From: Chitinophaga agrisoli
GTDB taxonomy: Bacteria; Bacteroidota; Bacteroidia; Chitinophagales; Chitinophagaceae
DNA length: 64,000 bases
NCBI RefSeq assembly: GCF_008386695.1
Contig: NZ_VUOC01000004.1
Location: 3,138,576-3,202,575 of the forward strand
Direction of reading: 5' to 3'
The position numbers and the translations under genes were made by a program. Below, piece after piece: positions 9,397 to 17,680 of this stretch. How positions within the stretch are numbered: the stretch's first letter is position 1; every line of letters starts with the position of its first letter. The notes under the pieces are model-generated. The model was not told the origin of the DNA and did not search any database. It saw nothing but the letters and a program-made list of their open reading frames with translations.

Positions 9397-9828
9397 TCAG
9401 CTTTCATTTCGAGTTTCTCCGCCATATCGTATGGCCGCTTCCAGTATATCAATGTCTATATCTTTTAGCGTTTTGAACTTAATGCAATACCCGGTTACGC
9501 TCGCCTTGCCTAGTTTGCTTCCGTATGTCCGGGCTAAGTATGTTTTGTCTTTGATACCAAGGATATAGACAGAGATACCCGTTGTGTTTGCACTGATACC
9601 AATTTGAAAAAACTCCTTTGTTGTTCCATTAGCATATTTTATGGTATGAGATCCATATCCTATAGTAGGGTTCGCAACCGTTTTATTTTCGCTGTTTTTA
9701 CCATTATCGAACCACAATTTACATGCTGGCAAGGCTTGAAGCGCGCGCAGGTGCAACTCTTGCATCTCATTACGTTTGGGTTCAGGTTGGCTTGCAATAT
9801 AGTTTCGGATTTGGTCTTGTATGTTCAT
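9397..9828 (-). CDS. DUF1801 domain protein
   Basis: A 143-residue cytoplasmic protein results from the start at 9828 (MNIQDQIRNYIASQPEPKR). An upstream ATG at 9867 would add 13 residues that do not resemble the family. The N-terminal motif of the form I-x-x-Y-I-x-x-Q-P-E-P-K-R followed by LHLRALQALPACKLWF is characteristic of DUF1801 (YdhG-like) proteins, a small alpha/beta fold of unknown function. The C-terminal half, with LDIDILEAAIRYG-like residues, also fits. The gene is single and converges on the tRNA terminator. Confidence 0.75.
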   Translation of the reverse strand: MNIQDQIRNYIASQPEPKRNEMQELHLRALQALPACKLWFDNGKNSENKTVANPTIGYGSHTIKYANGTTKEFFQIGISANTTGISVYILGIKDKTYLARTYGSKLGKASVTGYCIKFKTLKDIDIDILEAAIRYGGETRNES

Positions 9829-9934
9829 AAACCATTGAATTACGGAGCGTTGATACTGTCCTTTCAAATTTCGTTTATTTTAACTTACCTACTCATTTAT
9901 TTCCTTTAATTTCCGGGAGCAATAATAAATAGGT

Positions 9935-10321
9935 ATGGAATCCTGGTATAATTATCTGTATGTGCATTCGTACAAGTTGATAGTGAGCAAAAAAGGAATG
10001 AATGCCAGGTGTAGTGCGTTATTGTTAGTGTCCGCGATGTTTATGCCTATTGTATTGGCAATCGGGCTATTTGCCGCCATGAAACTGATAAAATTGTCAT
10101 CCGTTGGATATTGGATAGTTGCTTTGCTTTTGGTGTGCCTCAATTATTACGCAAATAAGAGATGCATTTATAATAAAAAACGATACAAAGCAGCCGTATT
10201 GATATTTGAGCGGGAAAGCAGCACCCAAAGAAAGATCGGCTATATCGTTACAATAGCGTTTGTGGCAATTTCACCGATACTGTCCTTTATCTTGTTCGTT
10301 TTATCAGGTAGTTTCTTATGA
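9935..10321 (+). CDS. Small hypothetical membrane protein
   Basis: This 128-residue protein has three predicted membrane segments: about residues 26-50 (an LLLVSAMFMPIVLAIGLF core), 55-72 (IVALLLVCL) and 101-127 (IVTIAFVAISPILSFILF). Between the second and third lies a positively charged loop rich in Lys, Arg and Tyr. No family is recognised. It is followed by 186 bases without a credible gene and then by a lipoprotein gene on the same strand. Confidence 0.55.
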   Translation: MESWYNYLYVHSYKLIVSKKGMNARCSALLLVSAMFMPIVLAIGLFAAMKLIKLSSVGYWIVALLLVCLNYYANKRCIYNKKRYKAAVLIFERESSTQRKIGYIVTIAFVAISPILSFILFVLSGSFL

Positions 10322-10507
10322 CAGATAACACTGGTAGAAGTGCTGTTGGGATTTGGCATTTATCAGGCACTTCGTTGTGACTGAATGATAATATTAGCTT
10401 TGATATCTCCCGATAAGATATAAAGATAACCTGGACAGCGAGGAAAGGTATATGCAACTCCCGTTTCACAGTTACAAAGAAATTATTACAAGAAAAAGAA
10501 CTAACAG

Positions 10508-11155
10508 ATGAAAGTGCTAACCTATTTTATTGCCTTTGTAGTTGTTACGATCCTGGTTTCATGTGTGGCCGCCACGAAGTTGTATTCGCAAAAGAACCGG
10601 CATCTTTTACACAAGACAGACCTGGATACCACGGCGTATTTTTACGGCCAGCATATTGATGTAGAAGACCGTAGAATGGAAATCGGCGATACTAGTGAAG
10701 GCCTGTATATTCTGGGCAGTGTTGATGACAGAGATATCATAAATAGCTCAAAATATTCCGATGAGGAGAAGATTGAGGTACTAAGACAGTTCTTGACCTT
10801 CCAGGGGGATACTGTAAGGAGCAACAAAGGTTACTTTTTACATGACATCATATGGGAGCGGCCTAAGCAAAAAGAACCATTTACCATAGAAGTAGAGGCC
10901 CTTTTTTCCCTTACGCGGATGCTTACTGAAGGATTACCTCCTATAGACCCTGTTATAATAGAGCGGCAAACCGGTAAACCAATAAACACAGACCGCAAAA
11001 AGATGGATGAGGTATATGCCATTTATAAAAAATGGTTTGCGGACAATAGTAACACCGACTTTACGGACATGTCATGGCCATTGGCAGGCACACCTTATCA
11101 TTGGCGTGGGGATGACAAGGACTTAAGGCCATTTTTTAAGAAGTCACTCAGGTAA
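10508..11155 (+). CDS. Hypothetical lipoprotein
   Basis: This 215-residue protein has a short N-terminal hydrophobic segment ending in the lipobox-like LVSC, with Cys19 as the probable lipidation site. The mature part is hydrophilic and rich in Asp, Arg and Tyr, with no domain I can name. It could be an outer-membrane-anchored periplasmic protein. The next gene on the same strand encodes a probable outer-membrane beta-barrel, so the two may work together, but nothing else supports this. Confidence 0.6.
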   Translation: MKVLTYFIAFVVVTILVSCVAATKLYSQKNRHLLHKTDLDTTAYFYGQHIDVEDRRMEIGDTSEGLYILGSVDDRDIINSSKYSDEEKIEVLRQFLTFQGDTVRSNKGYFLHDIIWERPKQKEPFTIEVEALFSLTRMLTEGLPPIDPVIIERQTGKPINTDRKKMDEVYAIYKKWFADNSNTDFTDMSWPLAGTPYHWRGDDKDLRPFFKKSLR

Positions 11156-11312
11156 TATTTACCAGGTAAGTTGACCAGTTTCAGAGGGTAACCTAATATT
11201 CGATTGCAGAAGAGCAAAAATGTTTGTATATTCCTTTGTACTTCATATTCCCCATCATGCAAACGATTTTTTCCTAATATACCCTTTCCGAATTTATAAA
11301 ACAGGCCCTCAA

Positions 11313-12233
11313 ATGAACTATCCGGTAATCCCTTCAATACCATTTGTACGTAGCTTAAAAAAGTGCATTTTCTCAATAGGAATATTATTATGCAGTAGCG
11401 CCTTCGTTAAAAGCCAGAATAACCGCTTTACCTTCTCAACCGGTGCGGTGATAAATGAGAATGATTTCAGCTGGTCGATTGCTGGTAATTTGCAAGGTCA
11501 ATCTCCGAATGTTTTATCAGAATTGCACTTTAATAACATCACATCTCTGGGCTTTTATCTAAGTGGTACTTATAGCCCTGTAAAATGCCTGCGGTTAGAT
11601 GCATACTATCAAAGAAACGGTGTAATTAGTGGCAGCGGTGAGGACACGGACTATAAGGGCGATGATCGCACGGATCCTACGTTCCAACAGCCCTTTTCGA
11701 GCAATAAGGGTTATCTGGAAGTCTTGAGGATAGGTGCGAAGGCTATATTTTTACAACGGGGGACGTTCAGTTTGGGGGCTGGAGCGGCCTATAAAAGTGC
11801 GAAACAAAGTTTTGCTATCCTTAGTCCGGAATTAACGGACTTACGAAGCACTTATACAGCCAAGTGGCGGGGACCGGCTTTCTCCGTGGAGGGTAATTAT
11901 GTGATCAACCACTCTTTTTCTGTTGGAGCCGATATAACTTATGCTGTGATCAGTTACAGGGGAGAGGCGAACTGGAATCTGATCGATATATTCATGCAGC
12001 CGTTAAGTTTTGCCCAGACTGCAAGAGGTCACGGCATGGACTATAGTATAAAATTCAGGTATTCCGCCAATGACTTCCTTTCATTCTCACTTGACGGGAT
12101 GTTTGGGAATACAAGGGTCTTCCAGGGAACTGACATATCCTACCTGAGAAACGGTATGCAGCTATCAACGCAATTTAATGGCTCCAGGAATGACTATTAC
12201 GGAGCCCGTCTGGGAGCAACTGTTCAATTCTAA
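11313..12233 (+). CDS. Putative outer-membrane beta-barrel protein
   Basis: The start at 11313 gives a 306-residue protein with a signal peptide (basic MNYPVIPSIPFVRSLKKC, a hydrophobic core, then cleavage near FVKSQ). The longer frame from 11220 adds 31 residues that hide this signal and is rejected. The mature protein alternates aromatic and polar residues (FSLGAGAAYKS, FSVEGNYVINHSFSVGADITYAVISY) and ends in a terminal strand with Phe as the last residue (GARLGATVQF). This is the usual pattern of outer-membrane beta-barrels. A specific family was not recognised. A strong terminator follows. Confidence 0.6.
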   Translation: MNYPVIPSIPFVRSLKKCIFSIGILLCSSAFVKSQNNRFTFSTGAVINENDFSWSIAGNLQGQSPNVLSELHFNNITSLGFYLSGTYSPVKCLRLDAYYQRNGVISGSGEDTDYKGDDRTDPTFQQPFSSNKGYLEVLRIGAKAIFLQRGTFSLGAGAAYKSAKQSFAILSPELTDLRSTYTAKWRGPAFSVEGNYVINHSFSVGADITYAVISYRGEANWNLIDIFMQPLSFAQTARGHGMDYSIKFRYSANDFLSFSLDGMFGNTRVFQGTDISYLRNGMQLSTQFNGSRNDYYGARLGATVQF

Positions 12234-12279
12234 CAGCTAGATGTTTACTGGTTAAATAAACATGGCGTAAACACACAAA

Positions 12280-12306
12280 GCCGGTTCCAATAACCGGCAT
12301 TTTTTT
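12280..12306 (+). terminator. Rho-independent terminator
   Basis: The stem GCCGGTT/AACCGGC (12280-12286 and 12292-12298) with a five-base loop is followed by a run of seven T residues. It ends the beta-barrel gene transcript. Confidence 0.85.
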
Positions 12307-12332
12307 ACATGTCTGGGCAGTAGCTGGGTCTC

Positions 12333-12791
12333 TTATTTTTCCAGCCTGTATTTTATCCTGATCTCAGGCGATACCGCTGTATTGAGCAAGATCAAAGAAG
12401 TGTCCGGGGAAAGGGTTAGTTTTCCTTTTACATCTGTTCTTTGATTGCCGTTCGCATCCAGGAAATAAATGCTATCAGCGGTTAACTTGAGTGCGAAGAC
12501 GGAGTCTTTCTGGATAGTATATACAAAATCAGTTTTGATATTTGTCCTGGAGCTATAGGTGGCAAAATTACTGCTTTGCAGTGTGTTCCCCTGGGCTAAC
12601 CATGAAAAGGCATTGCCGTTTGCGATCTTTGTCCAGCTTTCACTTGTCTTTATGGAGTCCTCGCGCCAATTGAATTTAGCACCATATGTAAAGGGGTCTA
12701 TCTGTAAGTCATCGTCCTGATCCTTCTTATCGCATGATTGGAATAACAGTAAAGCCACAATTGGGCACAGAAAATAGAAAAGGCATTTCAT
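12333..12791 (-). CDS. Hypothetical lipoprotein
   Basis: This 152-residue protein has a classical lipoprotein signal (MKCLFYFLCPIVALLLFQSC, lipidated Cys20), followed by an acidic KKDQDDD linker of the kind that directs surface exposure in many Bacteroidota lipoproteins. The remaining 120 residues look like a single beta-rich domain with no recognised family. It shares orientation with the upstream metalloprotease gene but a strong hairpin separates the two, so it is probably independently transcribed. Confidence 0.65.
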   Translation of the reverse strand: MKCLFYFLCPIVALLLFQSCDKKDQDDDLQIDPFTYGAKFNWREDSIKTSESWTKIANGNAFSWLAQGNTLQSSNFATYSSRTNIKTDFVYTIQKDSVFALKLTADSIYFLDANGNQRTDVKGKLTLSPDTSLILLNTAVSPEIRIKYRLEK

Positions 12792-12851
12792 TCGCGGATA
12801 TTTTGGTTATTTTGAAAAACGCAATTTAGGTTTTTAATCCTTCAAACAGAG

Positions 12852-12881
12852 AAAAAGCCTGCTATTTTTTGCAGGCTTTTT
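12852..12881. terminator. Bidirectional terminator
   Basis: Eleven-base arms AAAAAGCCTGC and GCAGGCTTTTT flank an eight-base loop. The A/T tracts on both sides make it work in either direction. It lies just past the metalloprotease stop codon. Confidence 0.85.
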
Positions 12882-12896
12882 CCCGGTATTGTCAAC

Positions 12897-14036
12897 TTAT
12901 GGACAAGTAAATTTTCCTAAATCATTGGTTAGTGTGCAACAATTAGGAGGGTTTGGATTGCCATTGTTCAAGTACGCTTGTAAATCAAGTCTTTCAGATG
13001 GCGTCATAACTGTATTATCTGACCAATATACAACGGGAGCCAATTCTGCATACACATCTGTTCTTGCCATATAAGGAAGATAAAAATAGTTTATCCAGGA
13101 CCGGTCACTGTTAGAAAGGAAACTACCCTGGAAGATATCAGTACCATCGGTTCTGGTGTACATTGGCAGGCTTGTGTTATGTACTACGGATGTACTGCTT
13201 GTATAAGAGCTATATCCCATTATAGAAGTGTAGTCGTAAACACCTGTCTGATAGTAATCTGTTGATGGTATACTAAACTGTGCCAGTCCGGAAGAAGTAA
13301 GGTTAGACGTATTAACAGTGACATATGAGTTCCTGTCCAGGCGCGTATGTTCATGCCTTAATCCCAGTGCGTGGCAAATTTCATGGATAATTACACTGTT
13401 GTCCCATGAATTAAAGGCGAAATCAGCGAGGTTGATGCGTTGTACTCCCCCTACCCTTCCAAGGTATGAGTTGCTGACATCAGCGCCATCTGTTGACCAA
13501 AACTCAATGTTCGGGTATTCAAATCCATAAGTGGGATCTACAAGCGGCTCACAGGTAGCATTGTAAAACCTCACATTTGTGTTTGATTGCATTTCAAGTA
13601 GCGCAGATTGCACCCTCTGTTTCTCCCACAGGGTTAAATTCGATCCATATATGATCCTGACCATCGCCCATAAGTTATAGGGCGTGGGATAAATACTGAA
13701 TGCCCTTGGGATTGTACGGCCACCCTGGGCTGTGTTTTCAAATGGTACATTGTAAACCGGGTGTGCATTTTTCACGGCGCCAACATAGTCTGGTTTCTTC
13801 GCCTGCAGCTGACCATGGGCTTCCAGATTTTTGTACTGTTCTTTGGTAAGGCGTATATCACCCTCCCAGAAATAATCAGTTCCTTTTTTTTCAACTACAA
13901 CACCGGACTTTAAAGTGATGGGGCCGTCCTGCGCATTATCCTGCTGATCAGATGATTTGTCCTTAGTACAGGAGAAGAAAAACAGTACTGATAACAACGA
14001 TAGCGTTTTCAGATAGTAATTACGTTTCATGTTCAT
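12897..14036 (-). CDS. Astacin-type (M12A) zinc metalloprotease lipoprotein
   Basis: This 379-residue protein has a lipoprotein signal ending LFFFSC (Cys23), then a propeptide-like region to about residue 105. The catalytic domain contains HEICHALGLRHEH, the HExxHxxGxxH zinc motif with His218, Glu219, His222 and His228, followed by Glu229. The Met-turn SIMGYSSY (Met273) follows about 50 residues later. This arrangement is that of astacins, which cleave extracellular protein substrates. Its lipid anchor would place it on the periplasmic or outer face of the outer membrane. No inhibitor or partner is nearby. Confidence 0.88.
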   Translation of the reverse strand: MNMKRNYYLKTLSLLSVLFFFSCTKDKSSDQQDNAQDGPITLKSGVVVEKKGTDYFWEGDIRLTKEQYKNLEAHGQLQAKKPDYVGAVKNAHPVYNVPFENTAQGGRTIPRAFSIYPTPYNLWAMVRIIYGSNLTLWEKQRVQSALLEMQSNTNVRFYNATCEPLVDPTYGFEYPNIEFWSTDGADVSNSYLGRVGGVQRINLADFAFNSWDNSVIIHEICHALGLRHEHTRLDRNSYVTVNTSNLTSSGLAQFSIPSTDYYQTGVYDYTSIMGYSSYTSSTSVVHNTSLPMYTRTDGTDIFQGSFLSNSDRSWINYFYLPYMARTDVYAELAPVVYWSDNTVMTPSERLDLQAYLNNGNPNPPNCCTLTNDLGKFTCP

Positions 14037-14285
14037 ATTAATTGGTTAAGATTAAGGGAATATTGAGGGTTATGAAATACCAGGGTTCTGTTCATAAGGG
14101 GGTATCGTGGGTTATTTAATATAGGTTATCACTAAAAAAGAATGTAAGGTTAAGCAAATTATTTTCGTGGATACTCTGCAACAGTACTATGTCTAAGTTA
14201 AACAAATATTCCTATTATTAAAAAATAATTATCTACTGCGATAATACTGCAAGGAGTTGCATAACGGAAAGACATCAAGGCGCCC

Positions 14286-14309
14286 GAACTTTCAAATCTC
14301 AGCAAGTCA
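14286..14309 (+). pseudogene. Possible remnant of a fourth leader-peptide segment
   Basis: Twenty-four bases read E-L-S-N-L-S-K-S in frame. They align without gaps to the K-I-S-S-L-S-K-S leader segment of the gene at 14584, with 18 of 24 identical bases. There is no start codon or core peptide around them. This may be a decayed copy or a coincidence. Confidence 0.25.
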
Positions 14310-14337
14310 ACCCTACCATTCTTCAATAAAATTTTCA

Positions 14338-14366
14338 GCATTGATCAAATTTCAATACATTAGTAA
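14338..14366 (+). promoter_or_regulatory. Upstream element shared with the 38.6 kb copy
   Basis: These 29 bases match 38576-38604 at 25 positions. The element lies 246 bases before the start codon here and 247 bases before it at 38823. The equal distance indicates an inherited promoter or regulatory region rather than chance similarity. Confidence 0.55.
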
Positions 14367-14508
14367 ACACAATTAATTTTCTAAACCCAAATGCTTAACC
14401 CATAAAGACCAAACGCATTTGTTGTTTTCCCTGGTATTGACGCCCTGCAGCCTTGTACATCACCTGTAATAAACAAGACAAAACGCTCATTACTGGAACC
14501 AAGATCGT

Positions 14509-14583
14509 ATGCTGAACAACCACTCCATGGCATTGCTCCCAAGCTAAAGACAGGAGAGGATTATTTATTAAATGCTATCCGTT
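14509..14583 (+). promoter_or_regulatory. Conserved 5' leader of the short peptide gene, copy 1
   Basis: This stretch of about 75 bases recurs before the genes at 38823 and 39092. The invariant parts include ATGCTGAACAACC, CTCCA, GGCAT and AAAGACAGGAGAGGA. The segment CCACTCC (14520-14526) can pair at six of seven positions with GGAGAGG (14553-14559). An open frame of 12 codons begins at the ATG at 14509. Regulation of translation is a possibility. Confidence 0.5.
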
Positions 14584-14727
14584 ATGAAAAAGGTCACAGT
14601 GCCCAAAAAACTCCATCTGTTGAAGATCAAAATTTCCAGTCTCAGCAAATCAAAACAGTCAAAAGGAATTTGTCTGACCTCTATTGATCAGACTACCTGT
14701 GGTTGCAGGACCCTTGACTGCGTTTGA
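14584..14727 (+). CDS. Putative RiPP (lanthipeptide-like) precursor, copy 1
   Basis: This 47-residue peptide has a basic N-terminal leader with KKLHLLKIKISSLSKSK, then a core with ICLTSIDQTTCGC and a terminal DCV. Leaders with the pattern K-K-L-x-L-x-K-x-K-I-x-x-L-S-K are typical of Bacteroidota class I lanthipeptide precursors, in which Thr/Ser are dehydrated and joined to Cys. Here four Cys (31, 40, 42 and 46) lie among Thr and Ser. The expected Gly-Gly junction is reduced to a single Gly28. An in-frame ATG at 14572 would add four residues, but this codon is absent in the other two copies. No modification enzyme is nearby. The assignment rests on pattern similarity and on three conserved copies. 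Confidence 0.6.
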   Translation: MKKVTVPKKLHLLKIKISSLSKSKQSKGICLTSIDQTTCGCRTLDCV

Positions 14728-14759
14728 TAACCCGAACCAGGCATGATCTATTTACCCAT

Positions 14760-14814
14760 GCTTCCGGCTTGTACGGAAGCGAAGGCGCCCTCTTTATGTT
14801 GAGGGCGCCTTATT
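14760..14814 (+). terminator. Double hairpin terminator region
   Basis: A seven-base stem GCTTCCG/CGGAAGC (14760-14780) is followed by a nine-base stem GGCGCCCTC/GAGGGCGCC (14784-14792 and 14801-14809) ending in TTATTA. It separates the peptide gene from the converging gene at 14828 and could serve both. Confidence 0.7.
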
Positions 14815-14827
14815 ATCTGTTTAAGAT

Positions 14828-15871
14828 CTAAAACACGAATTCGCCGCTATAGGGATCTACCGTAGTAGCCATCGGTTTTTCATCCCCCAGCTGTGGCACA
14901 GCTGGCGACGGATGTACTTTAGGCGCCCAAAACAGTAACGATGCCAACGCCACTGTAGGTGATATCACGCTCCAGGTAGCCAAATTGTTACTTTTTCTGA
15001 CTTCACTCATGTAGTTGGTGACTATAAAGGAATTAGCTTTTCTTTCTAACGGCACCAACTCTTTTAAATCGTACTTATACAATTCCCCTTTCTTTGATAA
15101 TCCCCACGGCGCATCCAGCTCTGTGCAGCTGCTGTCTACCTCTCTGGCATATATGGTCACCTTATTCTTTCTTACGGAAATATCATAATCTGTAACAGAT
15201 GGCGCATTTGCCAGGAACTCCTTATAACTAAGATATACGCCTTCCTTATAAACGGTATCTATATAGATGGGCGCGCGGAATTTTTCCTGCTCCCGTGCAA
15301 CGATCTCCGCTTCAGTTAGCGCCGGGTCGCTGGCAGCAGTACCCACGGCCAGGTCACAGTAGATATAGAACACCTGCAGCGCGTGGGCAATGTTATCATC
15401 GTGCACTTGAGTTACATAAAGGGCTTGTTGGACCAATATGGTATCAAAGGTTTTCAGCAACCTGTAATGCTGTTTGTCTGCGGAGAGCCAGGCATCTGCT
15501 TTCAGCCTTACTATGGCGCCGGGGCCTTCATTGACGCGCAGGTCTTTAATGATCCACAGCATCTGCATGCCTGATCCTTTATAGACATTTCTAAGCATGT
15601 CATTTACGTAGTCCTGCAGGAAAGATGTGTAGGGCCGGTCCGGCACAGCATATTTCAGGCCTTTGGGAATAAATCCCAGCTGGGTAGTATCCGCACAAAC
15701 CGGGATCACCCTGACACCCGATAACGGTATAAGCGTTTCCCCTTTGGCCCGGTATTGTCTGGCCTTCAGGTGGATGGTCTTGATCTTTCGGGTTTTAGTA
15801 GTATCGGCAGATTGGGCAAAAATGGCAAGGGCCTGTGTCCATACGAATACTGCAGTTAACAAATATTTCAT
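14828..15871 (-). CDS. Hypothetical secreted protein
   Basis: This 347-residue protein has an N-terminal signal peptide (MKYLLTAVFVWTQALAIFAQ) with probable cleavage after Phe-Ala. The mature region is mixed alpha/beta and carries repeated YxxDxxV and KADAWLS patches, and a weak hydrophobic stretch (VISPTVALASLLFWAP) near residue 305 that may be a membrane anchor. No family was recognised. The gene is divergent from the outer-membrane protein gene at 15994 and converges on the peptide gene terminator. Confidence 0.55.
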   Translation of the reverse strand: MKYLLTAVFVWTQALAIFAQSADTTKTRKIKTIHLKARQYRAKGETLIPLSGVRVIPVCADTTQLGFIPKGLKYAVPDRPYTSFLQDYVNDMLRNVYKGSGMQMLWIIKDLRVNEGPGAIVRLKADAWLSADKQHYRLLKTFDTILVQQALYVTQVHDDNIAHALQVFYIYCDLAVGTAASDPALTEAEIVAREQEKFRAPIYIDTVYKEGVYLSYKEFLANAPSVTDYDISVRKNKVTIYAREVDSSCTELDAPWGLSKKGELYKYDLKELVPLERKANSFIVTNYMSEVRKSNNLATWSVISPTVALASLLFWAPKVHPSPAVPQLGDEKPMATTVDPYSGEFVF

Positions 15872-15963
15872 AGGTAAAATTGAATAACGATTTTATGGCA
15901 TAAATATAATCGATTTGGGAAGACCAGCAACATGCATCCCCACCGGTATTGATCAGTTTAACC

Positions 15964-15971
15964 TATCTTTG
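15964..15971 (+). promoter_or_regulatory. Candidate -7 promoter element
   Basis: TATCTTTG matches TAnnTTTG exactly, 22 bases before the ATG at 15994. No well-placed -33 box is visible. Confidence 0.45.
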
Positions 15972-15993
15972 GCGCCCGGAAAATCCCTTTAAA

Positions 15994-16539
15994 ATGAAAT
16001 CCTCACAGTCTGTTAGAATTGCCTTTTTAGCTATTTTATCTTTTTATTATATGCATGCCGGGGGACAGGCACGTAGTTCCGCAGGTTTTGGGATAGGCCC
16101 TAATCTTCCCATCGGGAGCGGTTATCCCGTAGGTACTACCGGGGCATTGCAAATCAGTGCGAAGCTTAGTAATAAAGTTGCATTGACGCCCCTTATCGGC
16201 GTTACAAGCATCAAGGGCCAGCGTGAGGCCCGTTATAACGGTTACTATTATGTGGAGTCCTCACAAAATGTTGCCTTGCTGATGACCAGCTTACCTGTCC
16301 GGTATTATATCACCAAAGGCTTATTTACCACATTGGCGCCTAGTTTGTATGTTGGGGGCGAAGATGCCTCCAGCAGCGGCATAGGCGGCACAGCCGGCGT
16401 TGGTTACGACCTGGCGCTTGATCCTGTCAATAGCTTAGAGTTTATGCTGCACTGTGATGCCGTGCCTGTTTATGAGAATGAGGTAGGCGTAATAGGTTTG
16501 CGCATACTTTACAAGATAAACTTCCATAGAGGAAGATAA
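15994..16539 (+). CDS. Small outer-membrane beta-barrel-like protein
   Basis: The start at 15994 (MKSSQSVRIAFLAILSFYY) gives 181 residues with a signal peptide. The earlier ATG at 15949 lies upstream of the -7 box and is rejected. The mature part shows alternating hydrophobic strands, for example ALTPLIGVTSIKG, VALLMTSLPVRYYITKG and LFTTLAPSLYVGG, and ends VIGLRILYKINFHRGR. It resembles porin-like proteins with an OmpW or outer-membrane beta-barrel (PF13568-like) pattern, but the family was not fixed. It ends five bases before the converging GH43 gene. Confidence 0.6.
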   Translation: MKSSQSVRIAFLAILSFYYMHAGGQARSSAGFGIGPNLPIGSGYPVGTTGALQISAKLSNKVALTPLIGVTSIKGQREARYNGYYYVESSQNVALLMTSLPVRYYITKGLFTTLAPSLYVGGEDASSSGIGGTAGVGYDLALDPVNSLEFMLHCDAVPVYENEVGVIGLRILYKINFHRGR

Positions 16540-16544
16540 GGTCC

Positions 16545-17648
16545 TCAGGGTACTGGCTGAGGCGTGGTAGTAGGCCCTTCTACAACCAGTGTCCCGTTCT
16601 TTAATATCTTCATCCGGTCGATAAAGACGACGCGTTTGTCACCCGTTGCGGATGTGCGGGCGTGGTATACGCATAACATTTGTCTTCCGTCCGGAGAATA
16701 GGTAATGCTGTTATGACCTGTTCCGGTTACGGTACCGCCTTTTTGTAAGACGGGATTATTGGCTGCTTTTGTAAAGGGACCCAGGGGGCTTTTTGAAGTG
16801 GCATATCCCACTGCATAGTTCTTTCCACCGAAATAGTTAGCGGAGTACATCATATAGTAAGTGTTTCCTTTTTTGAAGGCGACGGAACCTTCTGTCCAGC
16901 GGCGGTTAATTTCTTTTGAGGTGACTGAGCGGCTTTCCCATTCTGCCTGCTTGTCATTCATTTTTACCGGCGGGCGTAACAATAGTACCGGTTCGCCGAT
17001 GACGCCGCTGAAATCAGGTTTTAGCTCAACGCCGTATACCCAGCTCTCTTCTATGGCATCAAACCATCCTTTTTTCTTTGCCCAGGCGGCTACCTCGCTT
17101 TCCACGGGGTGTTTGTAACAGCAACGGGAATAATACAGGTAAGCCCTGCCGTTGTCGAAAAGTACGTTGGCGTCGATAACGGGATAGCCTGGATCAAAAA
17201 CAGGTTTGTTATCTATGTCTGTGAATGGGCCGGTGGGGCTGTTAGACACCGCTACGCCAATGCGGAAGTTCTCCAGGTCTTTATTGGGATTTGTTCCCCA
17301 TTGGGCACTGTAGAACATGTAATATTTGCCATTGTGCTCATAGACTTCGGGCGCCCAATATGCACCGTTCCATGCGGCCGTGGAATCACTCCAGCCATTC
17401 CTGTTAGCGGCATAATAGACCTGGCCTTCGTTTTTCCAATTTACCAGGTCGGTGGAGGAATAGGCGGCAAATCCATTTTTGGCAACACCGCCGGTTCCGT
17501 ACATATAGTACTTGCCGCCTTTTACCTGGAGGACGTATGGATCTCCCAGTTCAACGGGTAATGGATTCTTGTATGTTTGTGCCAATAGCCCAGTGATATT
17601 GGTCATCAGCAGGAAAAATCCGACTGCAAGCTTTGTTATTCCTTTCAT
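16545..17648 (-). CDS. Glycoside hydrolase family 43 enzyme
   Basis: This 367-residue enzyme has a signal peptide (MKGITKLAVGFFLLMTNITGLLAQ) and a single five-bladed beta-propeller of the GH43 type. The three acidic residues of the family are present: Asp36 in LGDPYV (catalytic base), Asp159 in VIDANV (pKa modulator) and Glu253 in RWTEGS (acid). The motifs YWAPEVYEHNGKYYMFYSA and GTGHNSITYSPDG are also typical. GH43 enzymes mostly act on arabinose- or xylose-containing glycans, but the substrate here is not known. It is the last gene of the polysaccharide locus. Confidence 0.88.
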   Translation of the reverse strand: MKGITKLAVGFFLLMTNITGLLAQTYKNPLPVELGDPYVLQVKGGKYYMYGTGGVAKNGFAAYSSTDLVNWKNEGQVYYAANRNGWSDSTAAWNGAYWAPEVYEHNGKYYMFYSAQWGTNPNKDLENFRIGVAVSNSPTGPFTDIDNKPVFDPGYPVIDANVLFDNGRAYLYYSRCCYKHPVESEVAAWAKKKGWFDAIEESWVYGVELKPDFSGVIGEPVLLLRPPVKMNDKQAEWESRSVTSKEINRRWTEGSVAFKKGNTYYMMYSANYFGGKNYAVGYATSKSPLGPFTKAANNPVLQKGGTVTGTGHNSITYSPDGRQMLCVYHARTSATGDKRVVFIDRMKILKNGTLVVEGPTTTPQPVP

Positions 17649-17680
17649 TTTGTAATATTTCGGAACTGTGAAATTAATAA

